64,000 nt of DNA, from NCBI RefSeq assembly GCF_000155635.1, contig NZ_DS990556.1, positions 796,416 through 860,415 of the forward strand, written 5' to 3'. Positions 27,068 to 36,422 of the stretch are shown in pieces. The translations under genes were made by a program, and so were the position numbers. The notes under the pieces were generated by a model. The model was not told the origin of the DNA. It worked only from the letters and a program-made list of their open reading frames with translations, and searched no databases. Each line of letters starts with the position of its first letter. Position 1 is the first letter of the stretch. Source of the stretch: Cyanobium sp. PCC 7001 (lineage in GTDB: Bacteria; Cyanobacteriota; Cyanobacteriia; PCC-6307; Cyanobiaceae).

Positions 27068-28327
27068 GTGGGTGAGGGTTGGCAGCTGATGAAGATCCGC
27101 GGCATCCCACTGCGGATCCATCCCAGCTGGTTCGTCATCCTCCTGGTGGCCACCGCAGCGTTCCAGCAGCACTACTCCAGTGCCCTGAAGGGCGGGGCGA
27201 TCGGCGAGGCCGGCATCTGGGCCCTCGGCCTGGGAACGGCGGTGCTGCTGTTCGTGTCGGTGCTGCTGCACGAGCTGGGCCATTCGCTGGTGGCCATCAG
27301 CCAGGGCGTGAAGGTGCGCAGCATCACCCTGTTCCTGCTCGGCGGTGTGGCGAGCGTGGAGCGGGAATGCAGCACCGCCATCGGGGCCCTGCTGGTGGCC
27401 GCCGCCGGGCCGGCGGTGAGTCTTGGGCTGGGCATCTCCCTGCTGGCCAGCACCCATGCGGCCAGCCACCTGGCCCCATGGCTGGGGGCGATGGTGGCCG
27501 AGCTCGGCACCCTCAACATGGTGCTCGCCCTGTTCAACCTCCTGCCGGGCCTGCCCCTGGATGGGGGCCTGATCGTGAAGGCACTGGTGTGGCAGGCCAG
27601 CGGCAGCCGCCGCCGGGGCATCGAAGTGGCCAATGGCTGCGGCCGCTTCCTGTCCTACCTGGCCATGGGGCTGGGCACCGTGCTGCTGCTTCGCGGCGGG
27701 GGCGTGGGGGGGGCCTGGCTGATCCTGCTGGGCTGGTTCGGTCTTGGAGCCGTGCGCAACCAGCAGCAGTTGCTGCTGCTCCAGAACGCTCTCAACACCG
27801 TTCAGGTGAAGGAGGCCTCCCGCCGCCGTTTCCGGGTGCTGGAGGCCGACCAGACCCTCAGGGACGTGAGCCGCATGCGGCTGGGGGAACCCAGCCCCGT
27901 GGGGGCGGCCGACTGGTTGCTGGTGTGCGAACGGGGCCGCTGGCGGGGCGTGATCGACGATGCCGCCCTGCAGGAGATCCCGGTGCAGCGCTGGGACAGC
28001 GACCGTGTGGCCGACCACCTCCAACCCCTCTCCAGCCTGCCCTCGATCCCCGAATCCGCCCCGCTGTGGCAGGCGGTTCAACTGCTGGAGACCGACCAGA
28101 CCAGCCGGCTGCTGGTGCTGAGCCCTGCCGGCCTGCCGAGCGGCACCCTGGAACGACCGGACCTTGGCGAGGCCGTGCTCCAGAAACTCGGGCTCAAGCT
28201 GCCCGCCCCTCTGCTGGAGGCGGCACGGCGCCAGAACATCTACCCGCTGGGGCTGGCGCTGCCCCAGGTGGTGCGCAGCATGGTGGCGTCCGGCGAGACG
28301 GCGTCGGCTGCGGATCCGGGTCGCTGA
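27068..28327 (+). CDS. Site-2 protease family (M50) zinc metalloprotease with C-terminal regulatory domain
   Basis: 419 aa starting GTG 27068 (an internal ATG at 27089 is possible). Intramembrane protease core: VSVLLHELGHSLVAISQGV with HExxH-type zinc ligands, a GPAVSLGLGI helix, and NLLPGLPLDGGLIVKALVW carrying the LDG third ligand. After about residue 235 a cytoplasmic part follows (VLEADQTLRDVSRMRLGE ... LLVLSPAGLPSGTLER) in the usual position of paired CBS domains. Divergent from trpF with 78 bases between. The last 88 bases overlap the convergent lipoate-ligase gene. Confidence 0.9.
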   Translation: MGEGWQLMKIRGIPLRIHPSWFVILLVATAAFQQHYSSALKGGAIGEAGIWALGLGTAVLLFVSVLLHELGHSLVAISQGVKVRSITLFLLGGVASVERECSTAIGALLVAAAGPAVSLGLGISLLASTHAASHLAPWLGAMVAELGTLNMVLALFNLLPGLPLDGGLIVKALVWQASGSRRRGIEVANGCGRFLSYLAMGLGTVLLLRGGGVGGAWLILLGWFGLGAVRNQQQLLLLQNALNTVQVKEASRRRFRVLEADQTLRDVSRMRLGEPSPVGAADWLLVCERGRWRGVIDDAALQEIPVQRWDSDRVADHLQPLSSLPSIPESAPLWQAVQLLETDQTSRLLVLSPAGLPSGTLERPDLGEAVLQKLGLKLPAPLLEAARRQNIYPLGLALPQVVRSMVASGETASAADPGR

Positions 28328-29127
28328 GGATGCGACTGGCCTGAGGCCGCCGCCGGCACGGTTGAGCAGTGCAGGTGGCGCTGCGCCACCGCCGCCAGCT
28401 CGGCGGCCCGCAACGGCTCGGGGCGCTCCAGCTCCAGGGGAAAGGGAAGGGCCTCCTGGGCAGCCTCCAGCAAGAGCCGCTCCAGGGCATCGCCCTGACA
28501 AGGGAGCGCAGGCAGCCGCGGTGGTGGAGTGCCGAACAGCCGTGACCAGAGCTGGGGACAGGGCGCCAGCTGGATCGCCCCGTGCTGCAGCAACCGCCCT
28601 CCGCGCCAGAGCTGGGCGCTGCCCACCCGCTTCGAACCATCGGCATGGACGAGATCGGCGGCGGTGCCCAGGGCGAAGCAATTGGGCGAACCCAGGTCGC
28701 CGCGGGCCGGACCGGCGCCGAAGGCCAGCGGCAGACCGAGACGCCGGAAGGCCAGCTGCAGCCAGGCACTGGCCGCCGCGTAGGCCTCCACCCGCCGCCG
28801 CGGCGGCTCGGGCCACACCAGGGCATAGGTGATGTCGCCGCCGTGCAGCACGGCGCGCCCGCCGCTGGGGCGACGCACCAGGTCGAGGCTGCCGTCGGCG
28901 GCCAGGGCACTCCAGTGGCTGGGACAGCGCCGCTGGTGCTGACCGAGGGAGAGGGTGGGACGCTGCCAGCGGTAGAGACGAAAGGCGGGGCGGGGTTGCT
29001 CCAGCAACCAGGCATCCAGCCCCATCTGCCAGCGACCTCCCAGGCAGGTGGTGGGCAGCCAACGGCCGGACGGACCGCAAGCACCCGAAGGAGCGGAAGG
29101 GATGGAGCCGGCCCTAGGTGTCTGCAT
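28240..29127 (-). CDS. Lipoate-protein ligase A family protein
   Basis: About 295 aa from the ATG at 29127. Family motifs are clear: LVRRPSGGRAVLHGGDITYA (RRxxGG), FALGTAADLVHADGSKRVGS with the Lys-GSAQ adenylate site, and LQHGAIQLAP. It would attach lipoyl (or octanoyl) groups to E2/H proteins, though some members are amidotransferases. The start lies within the last 14 bases of crr6, so the two are likely one transcript. The C-terminal 30 or so residues overlap the M50 gene and are low-complexity. Confidence 0.85.
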   Translation of the reverse strand: MQTPRAGSIPSAPSGACGPSGRWLPTTCLGGRWQMGLDAWLLEQPRPAFRLYRWQRPTLSLGQHQRRCPSHWSALAADGSLDLVRRPSGGRAVLHGGDITYALVWPEPPRRRVEAYAAASAWLQLAFRRLGLPLAFGAGPARGDLGSPNCFALGTAADLVHADGSKRVGSAQLWRGGRLLQHGAIQLAPCPQLWSRLFGTPPPRLPALPCQGDALERLLLEAAQEALPFPLELERPEPLRAAELAAVAQRHLHCSTVPAAASGQSHPQRPGSAADAVSPDATMLRTTWGSASPSG

Positions 29128-29626
29128 CGAGCGGTTGCCAGAAGGCCGGATCCACTTCCAGCCCAAGAACCGCAGCCATCTGCACCAGCCCCTGCCGGCA
29201 CTGGAGTCCGCGGCTGCGGCTCCAGGCATCGAGAAGAAACAGGCGGTGGGTGATCCACAGCTCCAGGGCCTCGGGCGCGAAGCGGATGCCCTCGCCGCGG
29301 CTGAAGCCGTGGGGCAGCAGCATGGCCACATGGCGGGTGAGCTGACCGCTGCTGCGCTCGATCAACAGGGGCAGCCAGGGCATCGCCGCGTCGGCCCGCA
29401 GGCACCAGAGCCGCACTTCGGGAATTTCGGAGAGCTCCCGCGGATCGTCGGGCTGGCGGGGCCACTCAAAGCTGAGATCGAGGCTGCCACCGTGCTGCAG
29501 CAGCTGCTCAGGCGACAGGGCCGCCCAGGCCGCCAGGGGCGAGAGGTCCAGGGCCGCGATGGCGGCAGGACCGACCTGCACGGGCCCCGGAGCAGGGGCT
29601 GGGGCCAGGGGCGGGTTGGGCGTCAA
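29114..29626 (-). CDS. CRR6-like NDH-1 assembly factor (DUF1817)
   Basis: 170 aa after a Pro/Ala-rich leader. Recognised by SLDLSFEWPRQPDDPRELSE, IPEVRLWCLRADAAMPWLPL and the C-terminal GIRFAPEALELWITHRLFLL segment, typical of CHLORORESPIRATORY REDUCTION 6. In plants CRR6 is needed to assemble the NDH hydrophilic arm (NdhI); a similar role in cyanobacterial NDH-1 is inferred. It is divergent from psaM and overlaps the lipoate-ligase gene downstream. Confidence 0.87.
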   Translation of the reverse strand: MTPNPPLAPAPAPGPVQVGPAAIAALDLSPLAAWAALSPEQLLQHGGSLDLSFEWPRQPDDPRELSEIPEVRLWCLRADAAMPWLPLLIERSSGQLTRHVAMLLPHGFSRGEGIRFAPEALELWITHRLFLLDAWSRSRGLQCRQGLVQMAAVLGLEVDPAFWQPLDADT

Positions 29627-29711
29627 GAGCTGTGACAGCAGGAAGGTCGGGGCTGGACCGTAGCGGGACCACAGCGAAGAATGGTGCCGTCATGTTCTGT
29701 CGTGTGCCTCC

Positions 29712-29816
29712 ATGGTCTCCGTTCTCAACCAGGCCGAGATTCTGATCGCGCTCGTGGTGGCGGCCCACGCCGGGGTGCTGGCCGTGCGCCTCTGCTTCAG
29801 CCTCTACAAGGCCTGA
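29712..29816 (+). CDS. psaM: Photosystem I reaction centre subunit XII (PsaM)
   Basis: A 34-codon gene: MVSVLNQAEILIALVVAAHA then GVLAVRLCFSLYKA. This is the PsaM pattern: one membrane helix, xAEIxxALVVA, HAGVLAxRL and terminal SLYKA. The small subunit sits in the PSI trimer near the monomer interface. It is divergent from crr6, with 85 bases between the two starts, and por lies about 800 bases downstream. The length matches the family. Confidence 0.9.
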   Translation: MVSVLNQAEILIALVVAAHAGVLAVRLCFSLYKA

Positions 29817-29862
29817 GGTTCGCTGCTGCCGCGCGGGTCGCCCCCGGGGCCAGTGCCGACCC

Positions 29863-30573
29863 TTGGCATGGCCCCCCGGACCCGCTAGAAGCAGTCCGTC
29901 GTCCAAGGCTCCCACGTTGGCTCCTGCGCCCCGGCCCCTTCCCCCTCCACGCAAGGCCAGGCCTGCTGCCACGCCCACGGCTGCTGCCACGCCCCTGGGT
30001 GCTGCGTCGCCCCTGACAGCCTCCAAGCCTTTGACAGCCTCCACGAGCACCAGCACCCCGGTGAAGCGGTTCTCCCCCCACCCGCGCACCGCAGCCACCA
30101 GGGCAACGGCGCCATCCCCAGCAGCGGCAGGCTCCGCAACGCCAGCCCCTGCCGCGGCTCAGGCATCAGTGCCCCCCTGGCCCGGCAGCACCCGGACGGC
30201 GACGGCGTCCACCGTGAGCCTGTCGGCGGCGGCCAGTCTCTCCCTGGAGCGCCGTGAGCTGATCTGCAGCGTGGTGGGCCTCACGATCAAGACCGGTCTG
30301 GCGATCGTGGCCGCGGTGAGCCTGGTGCGCCTGGCCGTGGCCTACCAGGAGCGGATGGAACGCCAGGGCGAGCTCTCGGCGGTGCTCCAGATCGAGCAGG
30401 CGAAGCTCGCCAAGGCCAGGGAGCGGTTCGACCAGCTCTTCGCCGTCGAGGGCGAGCAGCGCCTGATCCGCGAGCAGAACCAGTGGATCGCGCCGGATCG
30501 CCTGCGGGTCGTCTGGAGCCAGGCCCCGTTTCCGTCTGTTGAGCAGGATCCGTCTCAGCCCGGGAAACCCTGA
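29863..30573 (+). CDS. Membrane-anchored coiled-coil protein of unknown function
   Basis: The frame begins at TTG 29863 (236 aa); TTG 29917 (218 aa) is an alternative. The first 125 residues are Pro/Ala/Thr-rich and probably disordered. After them come LERRELICSVVGLTIKTGL and AIVAAVSLVRLAVAYQERME (one membrane helix), a short coiled coil (LSAVLQIEQAKLAKARERFD) and the highly conserved-looking QRLIREQNQWIAPDRLRVVW. I recall this C-terminal signature from other picocyanobacteria, so the gene is real; no function is known. It lies between psaM and por. Confidence 0.7.
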   Translation: MAWPPGPARSSPSSKAPTLAPAPRPLPPPRKARPAATPTAAATPLGAASPLTASKPLTASTSTSTPVKRFSPHPRTAATRATAPSPAAAGSATPAPAAAQASVPPWPGSTRTATASTVSLSAAASLSLERRELICSVVGLTIKTGLAIVAAVSLVRLAVAYQERMERQGELSAVLQIEQAKLAKARERFDQLFAVEGEQRLIREQNQWIAPDRLRVVWSQAPFPSVEQDPSQPGKP

Positions 30574-30585
30574 GCCCCTCCGTAG

Positions 30586-31605
<1,020 letters not shown>

Positions 31606-31610
31606 GCCCC

Positions 31611-32066
31611 TCAGAGGCGGCGCCGGAAGCCGTCGTTGAAGGTGGAGCTGCTGCTGTCGGCCTTGGTCAGCTTCCAGACGTTGCGGCTGAGGCGCCGGGC
31701 CCTCAGCCCGCCCCGCTCCACCACCGGGGCACCGGGCCGGGCACCGAGCAGCACCGTCACCTCCGCCGTGCTCAGTGGGGCCCCCGTCTGCAGCGCCAGG
31801 TTCACCAGTTCCAGGCGCTGGCGCAGGGCCGAGAGATCGGCGCTGCCGCCATCCTCCACCTCGTTCCACACCCAGGGCAGGTCCTCGCTGGACCCGGCCA
31901 TCTTCTGCATCAGCCCCAGGCCGATGATCGCCAGGGCCTGTTCAGGCTTGATGCCCTGGGCCGAGGCGGCCGCGAGCCAGTCGGACATCGGCACCTGGCC
32001 GCTCTGGTCGTGCATGGGGTCGGCCTGGGTGGCGGCGGCGTGGGCTGTGCTGCGCTTGGCGGCCAT
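31611..32066 (-). CDS. Conserved hypothetical protein, helical with possible winged-helix tail
   Basis: 151 aa from the ATG at 32066. The N-terminus is Ala/Ser-rich; then [20 protein letters not shown], a helix ([20 protein letters not shown]), and a basic C-terminal stretch [20 protein letters not shown] ... NVWKLTK, laid out like a winged helix. I recall similar proteins across cyanobacteria but no assigned function. It is convergent with por (5-base gap) and divergent from csoS1D. Confidence 0.65.
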   Translation of the reverse strand: MAAKRSTAHAAATQADPMHDQSGQVPMSDWLAAASAQGIKPEQALAIIGLGLMQKMAGSSEDLPWVWNEVEDGGSADLSALRQRLELVNLALQTGAPLSTAEVTVLLGARPGAPVVERGGLRARRLSRNVWKLTKADSSSSTFNDGFRRRL

Positions 32067-32341
32067 GGCGCTCCGGTCAGGATGGTCGGAAGGTATCGGC
32101 TCCCAGCCCCGGGGCAAGGGCGGGGCGCCTGTGGCGGCAGGTAAAGTCGCTGCCACCGGTCGCTCCCCCTTGTTTCCAAGCAGGGCCCTGCGGCCGCGGC
32201 TCCACGGCCTGCAGGTCCTCCGGTCCAGGTCGGCACCACAGCGGCGTCCCCACACCAGCGCTTCACGACCCGCCCCGGATCACGGCCCCGGCCCCCGGGG
32301 TCCACGACTCAGCACCGTTCGGAGGAGATCCGGCCCACCCC

Positions 32342-33145
32342 ATGCCCTCCAGCCCGCTCACCCCTGACGATCGGGCCCCACGGCAACGACGCGGCGGTCT
32401 CCTCGGAGGAGGGCGGTTGATCACCGGCACCGTGGTGAGCCCGGAGAGCTCGGGCGCCAGCTGCGTGATCACCACCGACAGCGAGGGCAGCCGGCTGGCA
32501 CGGCAGAACAGCCAGGTGCAGTCGATCGAGCTGCGCACCTACGTGTTCCTCGACTCGCTGCAACCCCAGCTCGCCGCCTACATGGGCACCGTGAGCCAGG
32601 GCTTCCTGCCGATCCCGGGCGATGCATGCCTGTGGCTGGAGGTGTCACCCGGCATGGCGGTGCACCGCGTCACCGACATCGCCCTGAAGGCCAGCACCGT
32701 GCGGCTGGGCCAGATGATCGTGGAGCGGGCCTTCGGCTCCCTGGCGCTCTACCACCGCGACCAGAGCAATGTGCTCCACTCGGGCGATGTGGTGCTCGAG
32801 GCGATCGGCAACACCGTCGAGCAACGCAGCCGCTGCGATGTGAGCTGGACGGAGATCATCCGGGCGATCACCCCCGACCATGCCGTGCTCATCAACCGTC
32901 AGAACCGGCGGGGCTCGATGATCCAGGCCGGGATGAGCATGTTCATCCTGGAAACGGAGCCCGCCGGCTACGTGCTGATCGCTGCCAACGAGGCCGAGAA
33001 GGCCTCCAACATCACGGTGGTGGACGTGAAGGCGGTGGGGGCCTTCGGCCGACTCACCCTGGCGGGCCGCGAAGGGGATGTGGAGGAGGCCGCCGCCGCC
33101 GCCATGCGCGCCATCCACCACATCAACGCCACGGCCCGAGGCTGA
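32342..33145 (+). CDS. csoS1D: Carboxysome shell tandem-BMC trimer protein CsoS1D
   Basis: 267 aa, two fused BMC domains forming the trimeric/stacked gated pore of alpha-carboxysomes. After a 50-residue leader the first domain reads [20 protein letters not shown] and the second carries [40 protein letters not shown] and [21 protein letters not shown] strong GGAGGAG lies about 15 bases before the ATG. csoS1D-rdgB-csoS1 is the arrangement known in Prochlorococcus. Its own upstream spacer (32067-32341) means it can be transcribed apart from the main cso operon. Confidence 0.93.
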   Translation: MPSSPLTPDDRAPRQRRGGLLGGGRLITGTVVSPESSGASCVITTDSEGSRLARQNSQVQSIELRTYVFLDSLQPQLAAYMGTVSQGFLPIPGDACLWLEVSPGMAVHRVTDIALKASTVRLGQMIVERAFGSLALYHRDQSNVLHSGDVVLEAIGNTVEQRSRCDVSWTEIIRAITPDHAVLINRQNRRGSMIQAGMSMFILETEPAGYVLIAANEAEKASNITVVDVKAVGAFGRLTLAGREGDVEEAAAAAMRAIHHINATARG

Positions 33146-33179
33146 GGGGCGTCCGGGCCCCTGCGGTCCCGTTGCAGCC

Positions 33180-33758
33180 TCAGGAGAGGTCGAGCAGGGC
33201 CTTCAGACCTGGGGCCATCTGGCGGGCGGCCTTGCCGCGGCTGCCGAGCCGGAGACGCTGATGCTCGCTCATCTGGGCGTAGGTGCAGGCTGCCTCCCGT
33301 ACGTAGAAGATCGGGTCGTAGCCGGCGCCCTGCCCCTGGGGGGCGTCCAGCACCACGCCGCGGCAGACCCCTTCGGCCTCCAGCCGCACGGCACCGGTGG
33401 GATCCGCCAGGGCCATTGCGGACATGAAGCTGCCGCTGCGGTAGGGCGTGTCGCCGAGCTCGGCCAGGAGCCTGGCCACCCGCTCGGGATCCGTGGGGGC
33501 GTAGCGGGCGGAAAAGATGCCCGGAGCGCCTCCCAGGGCATCCACCTCGATGCCGGAATCGTCGGCCAGGGCCCAGTGGCCGGTGCGGACCGCCGCCGCG
33601 CTCGCCTTGAGCCTGGCGTTCTCGATGTAGGTGGCGCCGGTTTCCTCCACGTCGAGGTCACGCGGCTGGGCGCACACCTCCAGCTCCAGCGGCTGGAGCA
33701 TCGACCCGATCTCCCGCACCTTGTGGGGATTGCCACTGGCGATCACCAGGGTGGGCAA
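33180..33758 (-). CDS. rdgB: Non-canonical purine NTP pyrophosphatase (RdgB/HAM1)
   Basis: Hydrolyses ITP/XTP/dITP to keep them out of nucleic acids. Motifs: LVIASGNPHKVREIGSML, ETGATYIENARLKASAAAVR, ALADDSGIEVDALGGAPGIF, SARYAP and GYDPIFYV. The start is uncertain: TTG 33758 gives about 192 aa, the normal length; GTG 33746 is possible, and an ATG at 33851 would add 31 non-conserved residues. It is on the opposite strand between csoS1D and csoS1, a conserved oddity of cyanobacterial cso loci. Confidence 0.92.
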   Translation of the reverse strand: MPTLVIASGNPHKVREIGSMLQPLELEVCAQPRDLDVEETGATYIENARLKASAAAVRTGHWALADDSGIEVDALGGAPGIFSARYAPTDPERVARLLAELGDTPYRSGSFMSAMALADPTGAVRLEAEGVCRGVVLDAPQGQGAGYDPIFYVREAACTYAQMSEHQRLRLGSRGKAARQMAPGLKALLDLS

Positions 33759-33840
33759 GGGCTCGACTCGGGTGCCGGCATTGTCCCCCAGAGGAGGGAC
33801 CCACGGGTGGGCGGCCCCCGAAGGAGGGATCGGCGGCGTT

Positions 33841-33854
33841 GAACATTCCACCCC
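33841..33854 (+). repeat. Copy 1 of GAACATTCCACCCC
   Basis: Identical over 14 bases to the copy at 34133-34146. The core CATTCCAC occurs a third time, inverted, at 34030-34037. Confidence 0.7.
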
Positions 33855-33861
33855 TGGTCAG

Positions 33862-33889
33862 GCACGAAGCTGAAAGCACGAAGCTGCAA
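33862..33889. repeat. Tandem duplication of a 14-bp unit
   Basis: GCACGAAGCTGAAA is followed directly by GCACGAAGCTGCAA (13 of 14 identical), upstream of csoS1. Head-to-tail pairs of this length can be operator pairs or simple slippage products. Confidence 0.6.
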
Positions 33890-34132
33890 GCTCAGCGGCA
33901 AGTCCAGGCGAAGCCGATCCGCTTTCACGCTAGGGAGAATCGCCAACGGGTAGGCGCCGGGGCCTTCCATGTCAGCGGCCGCAGACCGGCTGCGCCGACT
34001 GGGCCGCCAAGCAAAGGCTAACGAAATGTGTGGAATGGATCAGCGGTACTTATCAGTGCCGACACAAACGGTGATGACCCAGACAGCGCATTTGCTTGAC
34101 GCAGGGTTTGGCGGCGGACCATGGTTGCCTGC

Positions 34133-34146
34133 GAACATTCCACCCC
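34133..34146 (+). repeat. Copy 2 of GAACATTCCACCCC, in the csoS1 leader
   Basis: Lies 18 bases before the csoS1 start, just ahead of the Shine-Dalgarno sequence, so it may act in mRNA rather than DNA. Confidence 0.65.
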
Positions 34147-34164
34147 CTCCTCCAGGAGCAGGTA

Positions 34165-34479
34165 ATGGCAAACGAAACCATGGGCATCGCCCTCGGCATG
34201 ATTGAGACCCGCGGTCTGGTGCCCGCCATCGAAGCGGCTGACGCCATGACCAAGGCTGCCGAAGTGCGGCTGATCGCCCGCGAGTTCGTCGGCGGCGGCT
34301 ACGTGACCGTGATGGTGCGTGGTGAGACCGGTGCTGTCAACGCCGCTGTGCGGGCCGGTGCTGATGCCTGCGAGCGCGTGGGCGACGGCCTGGTGGCCGC
34401 CCACATCATTGCCCGCCCCCACCGCGAAGTGGAGCCTGCTCTGAGCGGCAGCGCCGGTTTCGTGGGTTCCAAGGACTGA
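34165..34479 (+). CDS. csoS1: Major carboxysome shell hexamer protein CsoS1
   Basis: 104-aa single BMC-domain protein that tiles the shell facets. Reads MANETMGIALGMIETRGLVP, AIEAADAMTKAAEV, REFVGGGYVTVMVRGETGAV, CERVGDGLVAAHIIARPH. The start is set by AGGAG seven bases upstream; the frame is open earlier but not BMC-like. Codons here end more often in T or C than in neighbouring genes, as in cbbL, consistent with very high expression. The core differs from the CsoS1E domain at only 4 of 87 positions. Confidence 0.98.
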   Translation: MANETMGIALGMIETRGLVPAIEAADAMTKAAEVRLIAREFVGGGYVTVMVRGETGAVNAAVRAGADACERVGDGLVAAHIIARPHREVEPALSGSAGFVGSKD

Positions 34480-34486
34480 GGCCGCT

Positions 34487-34503
34487 GAACGCCTGAGGCG
34501 TTC
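34487..34503 (+). other. Hairpin in the csoS1-cbbL spacer
   Basis: A 7-bp perfect stem (GAACGCC/GGCGTTC) with a TGA loop, 7 bases after the csoS1 stop and 39 bases before cbbL. No T-run follows, so it is more likely an mRNA processing or stability element than a terminator. Confidence 0.5.
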
Positions 34504-34542
34504 CCCTCGTCATCCCCTTACCGACCCAACCGGAGAAACTCC

Positions 34543-35955
34543 ATGAGCAAGAAGTACGACGCCGGGGTCAAGGAGTACCGCGACACGTATTGGACTCCTG
34601 ATTACGTCCCCCTCGACACCGACCTGCTGGCCTGCTTCAAGTGCACCGGCCAGGAAGGCGTGCCCAAGGAAGAGGTGGCCGCCGCCGTGGCCGCTGAATC
34701 CTCCACCGGCACCTGGTCCACCGTCTGGTCCGAGCTCCTCGTCGACCTCGACTTCTACAAGGGCCGCTGCTACCGCATCGAAGACGTGCCGGGCGACAAG
34801 GAGGCGTTCTACGCCTTCATCGCCTATCCCCTCGACCTGTTCGAAGAGGGTTCGGTGACCAACGTGCTCACCTCCCTGGTGGGCAACGTGTTCGGCTTCA
34901 AGGCCCTGCGCCACCTGCGCCTGGAAGACATCCGCTTCCCGATGGCGTTCATCAAGACCTGCCCCGGCCCGCCGAACGGCATCTGCGTCGAGCGCGACCG
35001 GATGAACAAGTACGGCCGTCCCCTGCTGGGCTGCACCATCAAGCCGAAGCTCGGTCTGTCGGGCAAGAACTACGGCCGGGTGGTCTACGAATGCCTGCGC
35101 GGCGGCCTCGATTTCACCAAGGACGACGAGAACATCAACTCCCAGCCCTTCCAGCGCTGGCAGAACCGCTTCGAGTTCGTGGCCGAAGCCGTTGCCCTGG
35201 CCCAGCAGGAGACCGGTGAGAAGAAGGGGCACTACCTCAACTGCACCGCCGCCACGCCCGAGGAGATGTATGAGCGGGCCGAGTTCGCCAAGGAACTCGG
35301 GCAGCCGATCATCATGCACGACTACATCACCGGTGGCTTCACCGCCAACACCGGTCTGTCGAAGTGGTGCCGCAAGAACGGCATGCTGCTGCACATCCAC
35401 CGCGCCATGCACGCGGTGATCGACCGCCATCCCAAGCACGGCATCCACTTCCGGGTGCTGGCCAAGTGCCTGCGCCTCTCCGGTGGTGACCAGCTGCACA
35501 CCGGCACGGTGGTGGGCAAGCTGGAGGGTGATCGCCAGACCACCCTGGGCTTCATCGATCAGCTGCGCGAATCCTTCATTCCCGAAGATCGCAGCCGCGG
35601 CAATTTCTTCGATCAGGACTGGGGTTCGATGCCCGGCGTGTTCGCCGTGGCCTCCGGCGGTATCCACGTGTGGCACATGCCCGCCCTGGTGGCGATTTTC
35701 GGCGACGATTCCGTGCTCCAGTTCGGTGGTGGCACCCACGGCCACCCCTGGGGTTCGGCCGCCGGCGCCGCCGCCAACCGGGTGGCCCTGGAGGCCTGCG
35801 TCAAGGCCCGCAACGCCGGCCGGGAAATCGAGAAGGAGAGCCGCGACATCCTGATGGAAGCCGCGAAGCACAGCCCCGAGCTGGCCATCGCCCTCGAAAC
35901 CTGGAAGGAAATCAAGTTCGAGTTCGACACCGTCGACAAGCTCGACGTCCAGTGA
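34543..35955 (+). CDS. cbbL: RuBisCO large subunit, form IA
   Basis: 470 aa; carboxylates RuBP inside the carboxysome. Conserved motifs: [39 protein letters not shown], the carbamylated Lys in [11 protein letters not shown] (about residue 193), [40 protein letters not shown] and [20 protein letters not shown]. The start [17 protein letters not shown] and the cso context mark form IA. GGAG seven bases upstream of the ATG is a good ribosome-binding site. Confidence 0.99.
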   Translation: MSKKYDAGVKEYRDTYWTPDYVPLDTDLLACFKCTGQEGVPKEEVAAAVAAESSTGTWSTVWSELLVDLDFYKGRCYRIEDVPGDKEAFYAFIAYPLDLFEEGSVTNVLTSLVGNVFGFKALRHLRLEDIRFPMAFIKTCPGPPNGICVERDRMNKYGRPLLGCTIKPKLGLSGKNYGRVVYECLRGGLDFTKDDENINSQPFQRWQNRFEFVAEAVALAQQETGEKKGHYLNCTAATPEEMYERAEFAKELGQPIIMHDYITGGFTANTGLSKWCRKNGMLLHIHRAMHAVIDRHPKHGIHFRVLAKCLRLSGGDQLHTGTVVGKLEGDRQTTLGFIDQLRESFIPEDRSRGNFFDQDWGSMPGVFAVASGGIHVWHMPALVAIFGDDSVLQFGGGTHGHPWGSAAGAAANRVALEACVKARNAGREIEKESRDILMEAAKHSPELAIALETWKEIKFEFDTVDKLDVQ

Positions 35956-36053
35956 TCGCCCACTGAGGGGATCGGCAGCGCGGCACGCGCCAACCTGCCT
36001 CCCCCGGTGACCAGGCACCAGCCTCCATCCATCCCATCCACCACAGGATCCCC

Positions 36054-36395
36054 ATGCCCTTCAAGAGCACCGTGGGTGACTACCAAACAGTCGCCACCCT
36101 GGAGACCTTCGGCTTCCTCCCGCCGATGACCCAGGACGAGATCTACGACCAGATCGCCTACATCATTGCCCAGGGTTGGAGCCCGCTGATCGAGCACGTG
36201 CACCCCAGCCGCTCGATGGCCACCTACTGGTCCTACTGGAAGCTCCCCTTCTTCGGCGAGAAGGATCTCGGCGTGATCGTGAGTGAACTCGAGGCCTGCC
36301 ACCGGGCCTACCCCGACCACCACGTGCGCCTGGTGGGCTACGACGCCTACACCCAGAGCCAGGGTGCCTGCTTCGTGGTGTTCGAGGGCCGCTGA
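36054..36395 (+). CDS. cbbS: RuBisCO small subunit
   Basis: 113 aa: MPFKSTVGDYQTVATLETFG, FLPPMTQDEIYDQIAYIIAQ, GWSPLIEHVHPSRSMATYWS and VRLVGYDAYTQSQGACFVVF. It lacks the extra betaA-betaB loop residues of plant forms, as expected for bacterial form IA. It follows cbbL after 98 bases and is followed by a hairpin before csoS2. Confidence 0.98.
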   Translation: MPFKSTVGDYQTVATLETFGFLPPMTQDEIYDQIAYIIAQGWSPLIEHVHPSRSMATYWSYWKLPFFGEKDLGVIVSELEACHRAYPDHHVRLVGYDAYTQSQGACFVVFEGR

Positions 36396-36422
36396 GCGTC
36401 CCCTCCGGATCACCACTTCTCC

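Larger units (their letters stand above)
33759..34164. promoter_or_regulatory. Upstream region of the main cso operon
   Basis: About 400 bases without a convincing gene between rdgB and csoS1. It holds a 14-bp tandem repeat (33862-33889), three copies of CATTCCAC (two direct, one inverted) and an AGGAG ribosome-binding site at 34154-34158, seven bases before the csoS1 ATG. TTGAC occurs near 34096 but has no matching -10 that I trust. This region must carry the promoter for the RuBisCO/carboxysome transcript and possibly the divergent rdgB promoter. Confidence 0.7.

Noticed and set aside
26990-29080. A very long open frame on the minus strand continuing upstream of trpF
   Set aside because: It is antisense to the M50 protease gene and crosses the lipoate-ligase region out of frame, is Arg/Pro/Gln-rich and has no domain; in high-GC DNA such frames are expected.
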